A stretch of DNA of 64,000 nucleotides from Gammaproteobacteria bacterium (GCA_011391405.1 JAABQQ010000271.1:1-64000); one strand, 5' to 3'. Counted from the stretch's first letter, positions 52,065-63,505 are shown. Numbers and translations are program-made. Notes: generated by a model from the sequence alone, not told the origin.

Positions 52065-54277
52065 CGATGAAGCACAAGCTGTTCCAACGATCCACGCGGC
52101 TGGCCGCAATTGGCCTCGCATTGTTGCTGGCGGTGGGAACCCTCCCCACGCCTGCCGGGGCGCAAGCGCAAGGCTCGATCACGCCCAACTACAAGGACGC
52201 CGACCTCTCGCAGATCATCGAGGCGGTCAGCGCCGTGACCGGCAAGAATTTTATCGTCGATCCGCGCGTCAAGGCGCAGGTGACGATGCTGTCGTCCACA
52301 CCGATGACGCCGAACGCGTTCTACGAGGCGTTCCTCTCGATCCTGCAGGTGCACGGCTTCGTCGCGGTGCCCTCGGGCGACACGATCAAGATCATCCCGG
52401 ACGCCAATGCCCGGCAGGTGCCAGCCAACGACCTGCCCGGTCGCGTCAGCGCGACGTCCGACGAAATCGTCACGCAGGTGGTCGCGGTCAAGAACGTGAG
52501 CGCCGCGCAGCTGGTGCCGATCCTGCGACCGCTGATCCCGCAGTACGGCCACCTTGCGGCCTACCCTGCCTCCAACATGCTGATCATCTCGGACCGCGCC
52601 TCGAACGTGAACCGGATCGTGCGCATCGTCCAGCGCATCGACCAGCAGGGTGACGAGGCGGTGGACGTCGTCCAGCTGCAGCACGCGAGCGCGGCGGAAG
52701 TCGTGCGCATCGTCAACAGCCTGTACACGGGTGCCGGGGCCGCGGGCGAAGGCGCCGGCATGCCGCAGGTCAAGATCATCGCCGACGAGCGCACCAACAG
52801 CGTGTTGATCAGCGGCGAGACCTCACAGCGGCTGCGCCTGAAGACGCTGGTCGCACACCTCGACACGCCGCTGCAGTCGGGCGGCGACACGCAGGTGCGT
52901 TATCTCAAGTATGCCGACGCTGAGAAGCTCTCGCAGAAGCTGCGTGAACAGATCCAGGGCATTGCCGCCGCGGCGATGCCGACGGGCGCGGCAGGGGGTG
53001 TCGCGGCTGCACCGACCCTCTCGAGCAGCGGCGGCGACAAGAGCGTCGCCATCTGGGCCGAGCCACAGACAAATGCGCTGGTCGTCACGGCGCCGCCGAA
53101 GGTCATGCGCTCAATCATGGCCATCGTCGATCGCCTCGACATCCGCCGCGCGCAGGTGCTGGTGGAAGCGATCCTCGTCGAGATGTCGGCCGACAAGGCG
53201 ATGGACCTGGGCGTGAACTGGTTGATCGCCGATACGGACTCCAACGGCAAATCCCTGCCGGCGGGCGGCTTCGTCCAGCCCGTGGACGGCACCGGCATCG
53301 GCCAGATCATCCAGGGCGTGCTCAATCCAGATGCGATTGCGGGCTTGCCAAGCGGGCTGACGATGGGCCTCGGCCAGATCGTCTCGGGCGGCACGAGCTG
53401 GGCCGCGGTGATTCGCGCCGTGGGCGGAATCGGCAACACCAACATCATCGCGACGCCCTCGATCGTCACGCTCGACAACGAAGAGGCCGAAATCAAGATC
53501 GCGCAGGAAGTGCCGTTCGTCACCGGCCAGTACACGAGCCAGGGCATCCCCGGCACCGGCGGCCAGGTCAACCCGTTCCAGACCATCCAGCGCGAGGAAG
53601 TCGGCAACATCCTCAAGATCACGCCGCAGATCAACGAAGGCAGCTCCGTGCTGCTCAAGATCTCGCAGGAGGCTTCGAGCATCGCGGCGAGTTCGCAGCA
53701 GGTCAGCACCAACGACCTGATCACCAACAAGCGCACGATCACCACCAACGTCATGGTCGAGGACGGCGGCATCATCGTGCTCGGCGGCCTGATCTCGGAC
53801 GAGGTGCGCGAGAGCAAGTCGCAGGTGCCGTTCCTGGGCTCGATCCCGATCATCGGTGAACTGTTCAAGACCCGCAGCGTCGACAAGGTGAAGACCAACC
53901 TCATGGTCTTCATCCGCCCGCGCATCCTGCGCGACGGCACCGATGCCGCCATCGAGAGCAACGCCAAGTACAACTACATCCGCAAGCAGCAGCTCGAGCG
54001 GAATGATGGTCGCGTGCCGCTGATGCCGAGCGAGCGCCAGCCGACGCTGCCGCTGCTCGAGCAACTGGTGCCACCGGAGTTGCTGAATCCTGCCCGTCAG
54101 GCCGTCGCGCCCACCGCCACCCCGGCTGAACGCATGCAGGGTTCGAGCTCGGGCACGTCGGTGAGCGACCCGACCACGGGCATGACCGAGCCGGTGACGC
54201 CAACGGCACCGTTCGGCGCGCCCTCGACCGCAGCACCGCCGCCCCCGCCGCAACCGCCGCCCGGAACCACTCCGTGA
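52061..54277 (+). CDS. gspD: Type II secretion system secretin GspD
   Basis: NYKDADLSQIIEAVSAVTGKNFIVDPRVKAQVTMLS; VLVEAILVEMSADKAMDLGVNW; secretin domain ...TNVMVEDGGIIVLGGLISDE. Confidence 0.96.
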   Translation: MTMKHKLFQRSTRLAAIGLALLLAVGTLPTPAGAQAQGSITPNYKDADLSQIIEAVSAVTGKNFIVDPRVKAQVTMLSSTPMTPNAFYEAFLSILQVHGFVAVPSGDTIKIIPDANARQVPANDLPGRVSATSDEIVTQVVAVKNVSAAQLVPILRPLIPQYGHLAAYPASNMLIISDRASNVNRIVRIVQRIDQQGDEAVDVVQLQHASAAEVVRIVNSLYTGAGAAGEGAGMPQVKIIADERTNSVLISGETSQRLRLKTLVAHLDTPLQSGGDTQVRYLKYADAEKLSQKLREQIQGIAAAAMPTGAAGGVAAAPTLSSSGGDKSVAIWAEPQTNALVVTAPPKVMRSIMAIVDRLDIRRAQVLVEAILVEMSADKAMDLGVNWLIADTDSNGKSLPAGGFVQPVDGTGIGQIIQGVLNPDAIAGLPSGLTMGLGQIVSGGTSWAAVIRAVGGIGNTNIIATPSIVTLDNEEAEIKIAQEVPFVTGQYTSQGIPGTGGQVNPFQTIQREEVGNILKITPQINEGSSVLLKISQEASSIAASSQQVSTNDLITNKRTITTNVMVEDGGIIVLGGLISDEVRESKSQVPFLGSIPIIGELFKTRSVDKVKTNLMVFIRPRILRDGTDAAIESNAKYNYIRKQQLERNDGRVPLMPSERQPTLPLLEQLVPPELLNPARQAVAPTATPAERMQGSSSGTSVSDPTTGMTEPVTPTAPFGAPSTAAPPPPPQPPPGTTP

Positions 54278-55797
54278 GCACCACGGCCACCGACGAAGCG
54301 ATCCTGGCTGCGGCCGGCAGGGTCACCGACCCGGTCCGCCCGCTGCCGTTCGCTTTCGCCAAGCGTCATGGCGTGATGGTCCGCGACCTCGCGGACGACA
54401 GCGCCGACGTGGTCGTCCGCGACGGCGCCTCGCCGCTCGCGCTGGCTGAGGTCCGGCGGCACCTGCGCCGGCCGCTCAAGCTCGAACGTGTGAACGTCGA
54501 GCGCTTCGACCTGCTGCTGCGCGAGGCCTACGAGGCCGGCTCCGGCACGACGATGGACGCGATGGGCGGGCTCGATGAAGAGACTGACCTCGCCAACCTC
54601 GCCCAGGACATCCCGGAACAGTCCGACCTGCTCGAGAGCGAGGACGAAGCCCCGGTCATCCGCCTGATCAACGCGCTGCTCACGCAGGCGGTGAAGGAGA
54701 ACGCCTCCGACATCCACGTTGAACCGTTCGAGAACCGCCTCGTGGTCCGCTTCCGCGTCGACGGCGTGCTGCGGGAAGTGCTGCAGACCAAGCGCGCGGT
54801 TGCGCCGCTGATCGTCTCGCGCATCAAGGTCATGTCGCGGCTCGACATCGCCGAAAAGCGCCTGCCGCAGGATGGCCGCATCTCGCTGCGCATCGCCGGT
54901 CGCGCGGTGGACGTCCGTGTCTCGACCATTCCCGCCGGACATGGCGAACGGGTCGTGCTGCGCCTGCTCGACAAGCAGGCCGGGCGACTCGACCTCAACT
55001 CGCTCGGCATGGACACCGTCACCCAGAACCACATCGACGAGCTGATCCACAAACCGAACGGCATCCTGCTCGTCACCGGCCCCACCGGCTCGGGCAAGAC
55101 CACCACGCTGTACGCCGCGCTCGACCGCATCAACGACCGCACGCGCAACATCATGACGGTCGAGGATCCGATCGAGTATTACATCGACGGCATCGGCCAG
55201 ACGCAGGTCAATACCCGCGTCGAGATGACGTTTGCGCGCGGCCTGCGTGCGATCCTGCGCCAGGACCCGGACGTCGTGATGGTCGGCGAAATCCGCGACC
55301 TCGAGACTGCGCAGATAGCGGTGCAATCGAGCTTGACGGGCCACCTCGTGCTGTCGACGCTGCACACGAACACGGCCGTCGGCGCCGTCACGCGACTGCG
55401 CGACATGGGCATCGAACCGTTCCTGCTGGCCTCGTCCATCGTCGGCGTGCTGGCGCAGCGCCTCGTGCGCGTGCTGAACCCCGCGACGCGCGACGCGTAT
55501 ACCGCCGGCGAATACGAGCGCCGCCTGCTCAACCTGCCGGACGACGCGCCCTCGCCCACGCTGTACCGCCCGAACCCGCGCGACCCCAGCGGCGGTTATC
55601 GCGGCCGCACTGGCATCTACGAACTCGTGATCGTCGACGAACACATGCGCGCGATGATTCACGACGGCGCCTCGGAAATCGAACTCGAGCGCTACGCCCG
55701 CACGCGGACGCCTGGCATCCGCGACGATGGGCGCGCCAAGGTACTCGCTGGCGTTACCACGATCGAGGAAGTCCTCAAGGTCACGCGCGAGGACTGA
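54274..55797 (+). CDS. gspE: Type II secretion system ATPase GspE
   Basis: GPTGSGKTTTLYAAL; NIMTVEDPIEYYIDGIGQTQVN; VGEIRDLETAQIAVQSSLTGHLVLSTLHTN. Confidence 0.96.
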   Translation: MSTTATDEAILAAAGRVTDPVRPLPFAFAKRHGVMVRDLADDSADVVVRDGASPLALAEVRRHLRRPLKLERVNVERFDLLLREAYEAGSGTTMDAMGGLDEETDLANLAQDIPEQSDLLESEDEAPVIRLINALLTQAVKENASDIHVEPFENRLVVRFRVDGVLREVLQTKRAVAPLIVSRIKVMSRLDIAEKRLPQDGRISLRIAGRAVDVRVSTIPAGHGERVVLRLLDKQAGRLDLNSLGMDTVTQNHIDELIHKPNGILLVTGPTGSGKTTTLYAALDRINDRTRNIMTVEDPIEYYIDGIGQTQVNTRVEMTFARGLRAILRQDPDVVMVGEIRDLETAQIAVQSSLTGHLVLSTLHTNTAVGAVTRLRDMGIEPFLLASSIVGVLAQRLVRVLNPATRDAYTAGEYERRLLNLPDDAPSPTLYRPNPRDPSGGYRGRTGIYELVIVDEHMRAMIHDGASEIELERYARTRTPGIRDDGRAKVLAGVTTIEEVLKVTRED

Positions 55798-55806
55798 CGG
55801 CGCATC

Positions 55807-57048
55807 ATGGCGGCTTTCCTCTACGTTGCGGTCGACGCGGGTGGCCGGGAGCGCAAGGGCGTTCTCGAAGGCGACACCGCGCGCCACGTGCGGCAGTTGT
55901 TGCGCGAGCAGGCGCTGCTGCCAGTCTCGGTCACCGAGGTGGTCGGCGAGCAGAAGCAGGCCGCAACGGAAGGCGGCGGCTCCGCCCGCCGGTTCGCGTT
56001 CAAGTTTCAGCGTGGATTGAGCGCATCGGACCTCTCACTGGTCACGCGTCAGCTGGCGACACTGGTCAAGTCGTCACTGCCGCTCGAAGAAGCGCTGCTC
56101 GCCGTCTCGCAGCAGACCGACAAGCCGAAGGTGCGCAACACGCTGCTCGGTGTGCGCTCGAAGGTCATGGAGGGATACACCCTCGCCGACAGCCTCGGTG
56201 AATTTCCGAACAGTTTCCCCGAACTGTACCGTGCGACCGTCGCGGCCAGCGAGCAATCGGGCCACCTCGATGCGGTCCTCGAACGGCTGGCCGATTACAC
56301 GGAGAACCGCGAAGAGTTGCGCAGCCGCACGCTCGGCGCCCTGCTCTACCCGGTGATGCTGTTCGTGGTGTGCGTCGCGATCGTGTTCTTCCTGCTCGTG
56401 TCGGTCGTGCCGAAGGTCGTGGAGGTCTTCCGCAACAGCGAGGCCGAGCTGCCGTTGCTGACGCAGGCGCTGATCGCGGGCAGCGACTTCATGCGCGCCT
56501 ACGGGCTGTTCCTGATCATCGGCATCGGCCTGGCCCTGTGGCTGTTCTCGCGCTGGCTGCGCGTCGAGTCCAACCGCCGCCGCTGGCACGACCTGCTGCT
56601 GCGCCTGCCGCTGATCGGCAAGATCGTGCGCGGCTCGAACACGGCGCGGTTCGCACGCACGCTGAGCACGCTCACCGCCAGCACCGTGCCGGTGCTCGAG
56701 GCGCTGCGCATTTCCGGCGAGGTCGTCACTAACCTGCCCATGAAAGCGGCGGTGTCGGATGCCGCCATCCGCGTGCGCGAAGGCGCGCCCATCGGCAAGT
56801 CGCTCGGCCAGAGCCGGCTGTTTCCGCCGATGATGATCCACCTGATCTCGAGCGGCGAGTCGAGCGGCGAACTCGACACGCTGCTCGAGCGTGCGGCGCA
56901 TCATCAGGAACGTGAACTCGACACGCTGCTGCAGGCGCTGGTCGGTTTGCTCGGCCCGCTGATGATCCTGGTGATGGGCGGGCTCGTGCTCGTCATCGTC
57001 CTCGCGATGCTGTTGCCGATCTTCGAGCTGAACCAGCTCGTCAAGTAG
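55807..57048 (+). CDS. gspF: Type II secretion system inner-membrane protein GspF
   Basis: LSASDLSLVTRQLATLVKSSLPLEEALLAVSQQTDKPKV; GESSGELDTLLERAAHHQERELDTLLQALVGLLGPLMILVMGGLVL. Confidence 0.95.
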   Translation: MAAFLYVAVDAGGRERKGVLEGDTARHVRQLLREQALLPVSVTEVVGEQKQAATEGGGSARRFAFKFQRGLSASDLSLVTRQLATLVKSSLPLEEALLAVSQQTDKPKVRNTLLGVRSKVMEGYTLADSLGEFPNSFPELYRATVAASEQSGHLDAVLERLADYTENREELRSRTLGALLYPVMLFVVCVAIVFFLLVSVVPKVVEVFRNSEAELPLLTQALIAGSDFMRAYGLFLIIGIGLALWLFSRWLRVESNRRRWHDLLLRLPLIGKIVRGSNTARFARTLSTLTASTVPVLEALRISGEVVTNLPMKAAVSDAAIRVREGAPIGKSLGQSRLFPPMMIHLISSGESSGELDTLLERAAHHQERELDTLLQALVGLLGPLMILVMGGLVLVIVLAMLLPIFELNQLVK

Positions 57049-57199
57049 CCCTGCCTCTCGCGCGCAGCGCCTCGCGTTGCCACCGGTCCCTGCTTCCTCC
57101 GCGCTCCGAAGTCTCCCGCGCATCGTCGAAGAATAGGGGACACGCACCGGGGCGCGCAGGAAGGCCGGAGCTGGCTCAACGTGCGAGACGGGTGAGGTG

Positions 57200-57970
57200 T
57201 CAGGCAGCCGCCTCCGCCTTCAGTCGTGCCGCCTCTGCGGGACCGAGGAAGCTCTCGATCCACCGACGCGACAGATACAGCAGCGGACTCAGACCCACGG
57301 CCGCCACCATCTTGTAGCAGTAGTTCACCGTGCCGACAGCCAGGAACAGCGAGATCGGCCATTGCTGCGGCCCGAGGACGAAGGCGATGTAGAGCACGAC
57401 GAAACTGTCAATCAGTTGCGAGACCGCCGTCGATGCCGTCGCGCGCAACCAGATCCAGCGTTCGCCGGTCGCCTTGCGGATGTAGTGGAAGACGTTGACG
57501 TCGATCACCTGGCCGACGAAGAAAGCGGTGATCGAACCGCCGATCGTCCATAGGCCCTGGCCGAAGACGTTGCTGTAGGCGGCCTGCATGTCCGGCACGC
57601 CGCGCTCCGCGTTGACCGTCACCCAGAAGTCGGCGGGCGCCAGGTGAATCGATGCGTACGCGAACAGGAAGCCGTAGGAAATCATCCCGATCGCGGCGTA
57701 CGAGACCAGGCGCACGCCACGGCGGCCGAAGTATTCGTTGATGACGTCCGTGAGAATGAAGACGATGGGCCAGATCAGCACGCCGGCCGTGAAGCTGAGC
57801 GACCCTCGCTGGCCAAACAGATTCCAGCCGAACGGCGGCAGGCCGAATGTCTGCTCGAGCGCAAAGATCTTGACGCCGACGAATTCGGCGACGACGGCGT
57901 TGCCGACGAAGAATGCGGTCAGCAGGATGAAGAGCCGCGTCGTACGCGACTCCAGAAACGAAACTGACAT
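57200..57970 (-). CDS. yhhQ: Queuosine precursor transporter (YhhQ/VUT family)
   Basis: VFILTDVINEYFGRRGVRLVSYAAIG; FGQGLWTIGGSITAFFVGQVIDVNVFHYIRKATG. Confidence 0.9.
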   Translation of the reverse strand: MSVSFLESRTTRLFILLTAFFVGNAVVAEFVGVKIFALEQTFGLPPFGWNLFGQRGSLSFTAGVLIWPIVFILTDVINEYFGRRGVRLVSYAAIGMISYGFLFAYASIHLAPADFWVTVNAERGVPDMQAAYSNVFGQGLWTIGGSITAFFVGQVIDVNVFHYIRKATGERWIWLRATASTAVSQLIDSFVVLYIAFVLGPQQWPISLFLAVGTVNYCYKMVAAVGLSPLLYLSRRWIESFLGPAEAARLKAEAAA

Positions 57971-58060
57971 CGGCGGGATCCCCTGCGTTCCTGGACCTGG
58001 CGTATCCCGCTGGGAGCTTACACCGGCGGGCGTACCTGGCCAGCGCGATGGACCCGTTGC

Positions 58061-58240
58061 TTACTCGACTTCGTTCAGGCGCAGGCGCAGCTTCTCGAGC
58101 ACGCTCGCTTCCCAACCGAAGTCCTCGGTTTCCGCCGGCAGCACGGGAAGTGCCTCGACTCGCGCGGCGATGCGACTCAGCGCCACGGACTCCCAGTCCC
58201 CGGCAGTGCGCTCGTCGTTCGGCTCAGATATGCGGTTCAT
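58061..58240 (-). CDS. Small hypothetical protein
   Basis: MNRISEPNDERTAGDWESVALSRIAARVEALPVLPAETEDFGWEASVLEKLRLRLNEVE. Confidence 0.5.
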   Translation of the reverse strand: MNRISEPNDERTAGDWESVALSRIAARVEALPVLPAETEDFGWEASVLEKLRLRLNEVE

Positions 58241-58330
58241 GATCCAGGCTCTCCAGGAAGGCTGCCAAGATACCCGGCACACGCGCGGACGGCTGTGAGG
58301 CCGGTCACGAACCCGTGGCAGACAGGGAGA

Positions 58331-58810
58331 CTATTGTAAATCGTCGTCCGCCAAGCCTCCCCGCCCCTTCACGATCCGCATCAGGTCGCGCCTTTCGCGC
58401 TTGTCGGGGCGCCCGCTGGAGACGGGTCCGGACAGCCGGTTGAGTTCGCGGATGTGAGCCCGGCCGGCCTCGCTCTCTGCCGTTTCGCGGTAGTGCTGGC
58501 GGGCTTCGGCGGCCGGCCCGCGCCGCACCGGAATCGACACCACGTCGACGACGAACCGCTCGCGTTCCCGCGTGATCAGCAGCCGGTCGCCCGGCTTCAC
58601 GATGCGCGATGCCTTGATGCGATCGCCGTCCACCTGCACGTGCCCGCCATCGACGGCCTCCTGCGCGAGGCTGCGGGTCTTGAAGAACCGGGTGCACCAG
58701 AGCCATTTGTCGACCCGCAGCGAGCCGCACTTCCCAGCGGGGCCGCTGGGGCCGTCCTGTTCATCGTCGTCGCCGTGCCGGCGCGACGGCTCGTTCTTGC
58801 GGGGTGCCAC
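58331..58810 (-). CDS. hslR: S4-domain ribosome-associated heat shock protein 15
   Basis: [61 protein letters not shown]-term [14 protein letters not shown]. Confidence 0.92.
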   Translation of the reverse strand: MAPRKNEPSRRHGDDDEQDGPSGPAGKCGSLRVDKWLWCTRFFKTRSLAQEAVDGGHVQVDGDRIKASRIVKPGDRLLITRERERFVVDVVSIPVRRGPAAEARQHYRETAESEAGRAHIRELNRLSGPVSSGRPDKRERRDLMRIVKGRGGLADDDLQ

Positions 58811-58866
58811 GGTGTGATTATAAGGCCCTTATACTTCGCCTTTCGCAGCCGCAGGCACCCTACCCC

Positions 58867-60057
58867 ATGGATCGTGGTTTTCTCGACCGACTGGCCGCCC
58901 AGACCGAAGACCTGAAGGGCGCCGGTCTCTTCAAGCCGGAGCGCGTGCTGGCGTCGCCGCAGCAACCCGTGGTCAGGCTCGCCGATGGCCGCGAACTGAT
59001 CAACCTCTGCGCCAACAATTACCTCGCGCTCGCGAACCATCCGTCGATCCGCGAAGCCGCTCACCGCGCACTCGACCGTTACGGTTATGGCATGGCCTCA
59101 GTGCGCTTCATCTGTGGCACGCAGAGCGTGCACAAGGAACTCGAGGCGCGCCTCAGCTCGTTCCTCGGCATGGACGACACGATCCTGTATTCGTCGTGCT
59201 TCGACGCCAACGGCGGGCTGTTCGAGACCTTGCTCGACGAGCAGGACGCGGTGATCAGCGACGCGCTCAACCATGCCAGCATCATCGACGGCGTTCGCCT
59301 GTGCAAGGCGCAGCGCCTGCGCTACGCCAACGACGACATGGACGAGCTCGAGTCCCGCCTCAAGGAAGCGTCCGGCGCGCGGGTGAAGCTCATTGCGACC
59401 GACGGCGTGTTCTCGATGGACGGCGTCATCGCGCGCCTGCGGGAAATCTGCGATCTCGCCGACCGCTACGGCGCGCTCGTGATGGTGGACGACTCGCACG
59501 CCACTGGCTTCATCGGCCAGGGGGGCCGCGGCACGCCGGAGTTCCGCGACGTGATGGGTCGCATCGACATCCTCACGGGCACGCTCGGCAAGGCACTCGG
59601 CGGCGCGGCGGGTGGCTACACCGCTGCGCGCAAGGAAATCGTCGGCTGGCTGCGGCAGCGTTCCCGTCCGTACCTGTTCTCGAACAGCGTCCCGCCCGTG
59701 ATCGCGGCAACGACCTTGCGCGTGCTCGACCTGATCGAGGATGGCGACGAGTTACGCGCGAACCTGCGTCACAACACCGCGCACTTCCGCCAGCGCATGA
59801 CCGAGGCGGGCTTCGCCATCGTGCCGGGCGAGCACCCGATCGCGCCGGTCATGCTGGGCGACGCGGCCCTTGCCTCGAAGTTCGCAGAAAAGCTGCTGGA
59901 GCGCGGCGTCTACGTCATCGGCTTCTCGTACCCCGTCGTCCCCATGGGCAAGGCCCGCATCCGCACGCAGATGACCGCGGGTCACTCGCTGGAGCAGCTG
60001 GATCGGGCCATCGAGGGATTCATCGCCGTCGGCCGCGAACTCGGCGTCATCCACTGA
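58867..60057 (+). CDS. kbl: Glycine C-acetyltransferase (2-amino-3-ketobutyrate CoA ligase)
   Basis: [79 protein letters not shown]. Confidence 0.97.
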   Translation: MDRGFLDRLAAQTEDLKGAGLFKPERVLASPQQPVVRLADGRELINLCANNYLALANHPSIREAAHRALDRYGYGMASVRFICGTQSVHKELEARLSSFLGMDDTILYSSCFDANGGLFETLLDEQDAVISDALNHASIIDGVRLCKAQRLRYANDDMDELESRLKEASGARVKLIATDGVFSMDGVIARLREICDLADRYGALVMVDDSHATGFIGQGGRGTPEFRDVMGRIDILTGTLGKALGGAAGGYTAARKEIVGWLRQRSRPYLFSNSVPPVIAATTLRVLDLIEDGDELRANLRHNTAHFRQRMTEAGFAIVPGEHPIAPVMLGDAALASKFAEKLLERGVYVIGFSYPVVPMGKARIRTQMTAGHSLEQLDRAIEGFIAVGRELGVIH

Positions 60058-60128
60058 TACATGGCACTGACGCCCGGCCGTCGAACTGACTGTACCGGGC
60101 GCTGACCGCACCGCTGGAGCATCGAAGC

Positions 60129-61157
60129 ATGAAGGCACTGGTCAAGGCAAAAGCCGAACCTGGCATCTGGATGGAGAACATTCCGGAGCCCCGCGTCGGC
60201 CCCAACGACGTGCTGATCAAGGTCGGCAAGACCGCGATCTGCGGCACGGACATGCACATCTACCTCTGGGACCAGTGGGCGCAGAAGACGATCCCCGTAC
60301 CGATGGCCGTGGGCCACGAGTACGTGGGCAAAATCGTCGAACTGGGCAGCGAGGTCCAGGGCTTCAAGGTCGGCGACCGCGTGTCGGGTGAAGGCCACAT
60401 CACCTGCGGCTACTGCCGCAACTGCCGCGCCGGGCGCCGCCACCTCTGCCGCAACACGGTCGGCGTAGGGGTGAACCGCCAGGGCTGCTTCGCCGAGTAT
60501 CTCGTGATCCCCGCGTTCAACGCGTTCAAGCTCAGCGACGCGATCACGGACGACGTGGCCTCGATCCTCGATCCGTTCGGCAACGCGACGCACACGGCGC
60601 TGTCGTTCAACCTGGTCGGCGAAGACGTGCTGATCACGGGCGCGGGCCCGATCGGCATCATGGCCGTCGCGATCGCGCGTCACGTGGGCGCACGCCACAT
60701 CGTGATCACCGACGTCAACGACTACCGGCTCGATCTCGCGCGCAAGATGGGCGCGACGAAGGCCGTCAACGTGAGCCGCGATACGCTCGACCAGACGATG
60801 ACGGACCTCGGCATGGTCGAGGGCTTCGACGTCGGCCTCGAGATGTCGGGCAACCCGGCGGCGTTCCGCGACCTGCTGCGCACGATGCACCACGGCGGCA
60901 GCGTCGCGCTGCTCGGCATCCCGCCCGAGGACACCGCCATCGACTGGAACCAGGTGATCTTCAAGGGCCTGGTGATCAAGGGCGTCTATGGGCGCGAGAT
61001 GTTCGAGACCTGGTACAAGATGTCGGCGATGCTGCAGAGCGGCCTCGACATCTCGCCGGTCATCACCCACCGGTTGCCGATCGCCGAGTTCCGCGACGGT
61101 TTCGAGATCATGCGCAGCGGCCAGTCGGGCAAGGTGATCCTGGATTGGGCGGCATGA
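60129..61157 (+). CDS. tdh: L-threonine 3-dehydrogenase
   Basis: [67 protein letters not shown]. Confidence 0.97.
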   Translation: MKALVKAKAEPGIWMENIPEPRVGPNDVLIKVGKTAICGTDMHIYLWDQWAQKTIPVPMAVGHEYVGKIVELGSEVQGFKVGDRVSGEGHITCGYCRNCRAGRRHLCRNTVGVGVNRQGCFAEYLVIPAFNAFKLSDAITDDVASILDPFGNATHTALSFNLVGEDVLITGAGPIGIMAVAIARHVGARHIVITDVNDYRLDLARKMGATKAVNVSRDTLDQTMTDLGMVEGFDVGLEMSGNPAAFRDLLRTMHHGGSVALLGIPPEDTAIDWNQVIFKGLVIKGVYGREMFETWYKMSAMLQSGLDISPVITHRLPIAEFRDGFEIMRSGQSGKVILDWAA

Positions 61158-61161
61158 GGAA

Positions 61162-61184
61162 GGGGTTAGGGGTTAGGGGTTAGG
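61162..61184 (+). repeat. (GGGGTTA)3 GG short tandem repeat, G-quadruplex-like
   Basis: ggggttaggggttaggggttagg read directly. Confidence 0.9.
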
Positions 61185-61293
61185 CAGAAGCCGCTGCGCG
61201 GGGCAGGCTTCAGGACTGCGGCCTTCCGCGGTCGTTGGGCCGTCAAAACCGGTTAAAATCGAGGACTGGACTCCCCCCATAGGAAGCGAAGCC

Positions 61294-62358
61294 ATGCCCC
61301 TCGTCTCGATGCGCCAGCTGCTTGACCACGCCGCCGAAAACCACTACGGGCTGCCGGCGTTCAACGTCAACAACCTCGAGCAGGTCCGCGCGATCATGGA
61401 AGCGGCCGACGAAACCAACAGCCCGGTGATCATGCAGGGCTCGGCTGGCGCGCGTAAGTACGCGGGTGAGGCGTTCCTCCGCCACCTGATCCAGGCGGCC
61501 ATCGAGGCGTATCCGCACATCCCGGTCGTCATGCACCAGGACCACGGGCAGTCGCCGGCGGTGTGCATGAGTGCCATCCGCTCCGGCTTCTCGAGCGTGA
61601 TGATGGACGGCTCGCTCAAGGAAGACGGCAAGACGCCCTCCTCCTACGAATACAACGTCGAGACCTCGCGCAAGGTCGTCGACTTCGCGCACTCGATCGG
61701 CATCACGGTCGAAGCCGAACTCGGCGTGCTCGGCTCGCTCGAGACGATGCAGGCGGACAAGGAAGACGGCCATGGCGCCGAAGGCCACATCACGCGCGAA
61801 GACCTGCTGACCGACCCTGACCAGGCCGCCGACTTCGTCAAGCAGACGCAGTGCGACGCGCTGGCGATCGCCATCGGCACCTCGCACGGCGCCTACAAGT
61901 TCACGCGCAAGCCCACGGGCGACATCCTCGCGATCGAGCGCATCAAGGACATCCACGCGCGTATCCCCAACACGCACCTGGTGATGCACGGCTCGTCGAG
62001 CGTGCCGCAGGAGTGGCTCGAGGTCATCCGCAAGCACGGTGGACAGATGAAGGAAACCTACGGCGTGCCGGTCGAGGAAATCGTGACGGGCATCAAGCAC
62101 GGCGTGCGCAAGATCAACATCGACACCGACATCCGCCTGGCGATGACGGGCGCAATCCGCAAGCACATGTCCGAGAAGCCCTCCGAGTTCGATCCGCGCA
62201 AGTACCTGGCCGACGCGCAGGCGGCCGCCAGGGGCATCTGCAAGCTGCGCTACGAAGCGTTCGGCTGCGCGGGCCAGGCCTCAAAGATCAAGCCGCTGTC
62301 GCTCGAGAAGATGGCGGAGCGTTACAAGAAGGGCGAGCTGAACCAGGTCGTCAACTGA
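61294..62358 (+). CDS. fba: Class II fructose-bisphosphate aldolase
   Basis: [80 protein letters not shown]. Confidence 0.96.
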   Translation: MPLVSMRQLLDHAAENHYGLPAFNVNNLEQVRAIMEAADETNSPVIMQGSAGARKYAGEAFLRHLIQAAIEAYPHIPVVMHQDHGQSPAVCMSAIRSGFSSVMMDGSLKEDGKTPSSYEYNVETSRKVVDFAHSIGITVEAELGVLGSLETMQADKEDGHGAEGHITREDLLTDPDQAADFVKQTQCDALAIAIGTSHGAYKFTRKPTGDILAIERIKDIHARIPNTHLVMHGSSSVPQEWLEVIRKHGGQMKETYGVPVEEIVTGIKHGVRKINIDTDIRLAMTGAIRKHMSEKPSEFDPRKYLADAQAAARGICKLRYEAFGCAGQASKIKPLSLEKMAERYKKGELNQVVN

Positions 62359-62369
62359 CACACGCCACC

Positions 62370-63449
62370 ATGACTTCCCTGTTCGACCCGGTATCGATGA
62401 CACGCGGCCCCGGCCTGAAGAACCGCTTCATGCTGGCGCCGCTCACCAACCTGCAGAGCCACGTCGACGGCACGCTCGCTGACGACGAATACCACTGGCT
62501 GACGCTGCGTGCGCAAGGCGGCTTCGGCGCCACGATGACCTGCGCATCGCACGTCCAGGCGCAGGGACAGGGCTTTCCCGGCCAGCTCGGCTGCTGGTCG
62601 GACGCGCACCTGGCCGGATTGACACGACTTGCAGCGGGCATCAAGGCCGCAGGCAGCGCGGCTTACGTGCAACTGCATCACGCCGGCATGCGCTCGCCGC
62701 GGGACCTGATCGGTACGCAACCCGTCTGCCCGTCGGACGATGCGGAAACCGGGTCGCGCGCGCTGACGCTGGCGGAGGTCGAACAGCTGCGCGAGGACTT
62801 CATCGCAGCCGCGGTGCGCGCTGAACGCGCCGGCTTCGACGGCGCGGAGCTCCACGGCGCGCACGGCTACCTCCTGAGTCAGTTCGTGAGCAGCGCGTAC
62901 AACCGGCGCAAGGATCGATACGGCGGTTCGCTGGAGAACCGCTGCCGCATCGTGTATGAGATCATCGACGGCATCCGGGCGCGCTGCCGCCCGGACTTCA
63001 CGCTCGGCATCCGCGTTTCGCCCGAACGCTTCGCACTGCTGCTCGCCGAGATGCGCGAATTCGTGCAGGGCTTGCTGCACGACGGCCGGCTCGATTTCAT
63101 CGACCTGTCGCTGTGGGACGTGTTCAAGGAACCGAACGAGGACGGGTTCAAGTCGAAGCCGCTGGTCGACTGGTTCATGGACCTGGACCGCCGCGACGTG
63201 AAGGTCGGCGTGGCCGGCAAGATCATGGATGCGGCGACGGCGCGCAGATGCCTCGAGCACGGCGCGGATTTCGTCACGATCGGGCGTGCCGCGATCCTGC
63301 ATCACGACTTCCCTGAACGGGTGCGTGCGAACCCCGATTTTGCCGCGATGCCGCTGCCCGTGAGCGCCGGGCACCTGCGTGCGGAAGGCCTGGGCCCCGC
63401 GTTCGTCGGTTACATGAAGACCTGGAAAAGTTTCGTCGCCGAGGCGTAA
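62370..63449 (+). CDS. NADH:flavin oxidoreductase (OYE-like)
   Basis: LKNRFMLAPLTNLQSHVDGTLADDEYHWLTLRAQGGFG; AGFDGAELHGAHGYLLSQFVSSAYNRRKDRYGGSLENR. Confidence 0.93.
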   Translation: MTSLFDPVSMTRGPGLKNRFMLAPLTNLQSHVDGTLADDEYHWLTLRAQGGFGATMTCASHVQAQGQGFPGQLGCWSDAHLAGLTRLAAGIKAAGSAAYVQLHHAGMRSPRDLIGTQPVCPSDDAETGSRALTLAEVEQLREDFIAAAVRAERAGFDGAELHGAHGYLLSQFVSSAYNRRKDRYGGSLENRCRIVYEIIDGIRARCRPDFTLGIRVSPERFALLLAEMREFVQGLLHDGRLDFIDLSLWDVFKEPNEDGFKSKPLVDWFMDLDRRDVKVGVAGKIMDAATARRCLEHGADFVTIGRAAILHHDFPERVRANPDFAAMPLPVSAGHLRAEGLGPAFVGYMKTWKSFVAEA

Positions 63450-63505
63450 CCCCGGCACCGATCCCGCGGCACCGATCCCGCGCATGCGTCGCGTCGCGGG
63501 CGACC

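Noticed and set aside
54097-55887. 596-aa antisense ORF over gspE
   Set aside because: Antisense shadow of gspE codon bias.
57971-58060. Possible preQ1 riboswitch upstream of the queuosine-precursor transporter
   Set aside because: No preQ1-I/II consensus stem or A-rich tail recognised in the leader.
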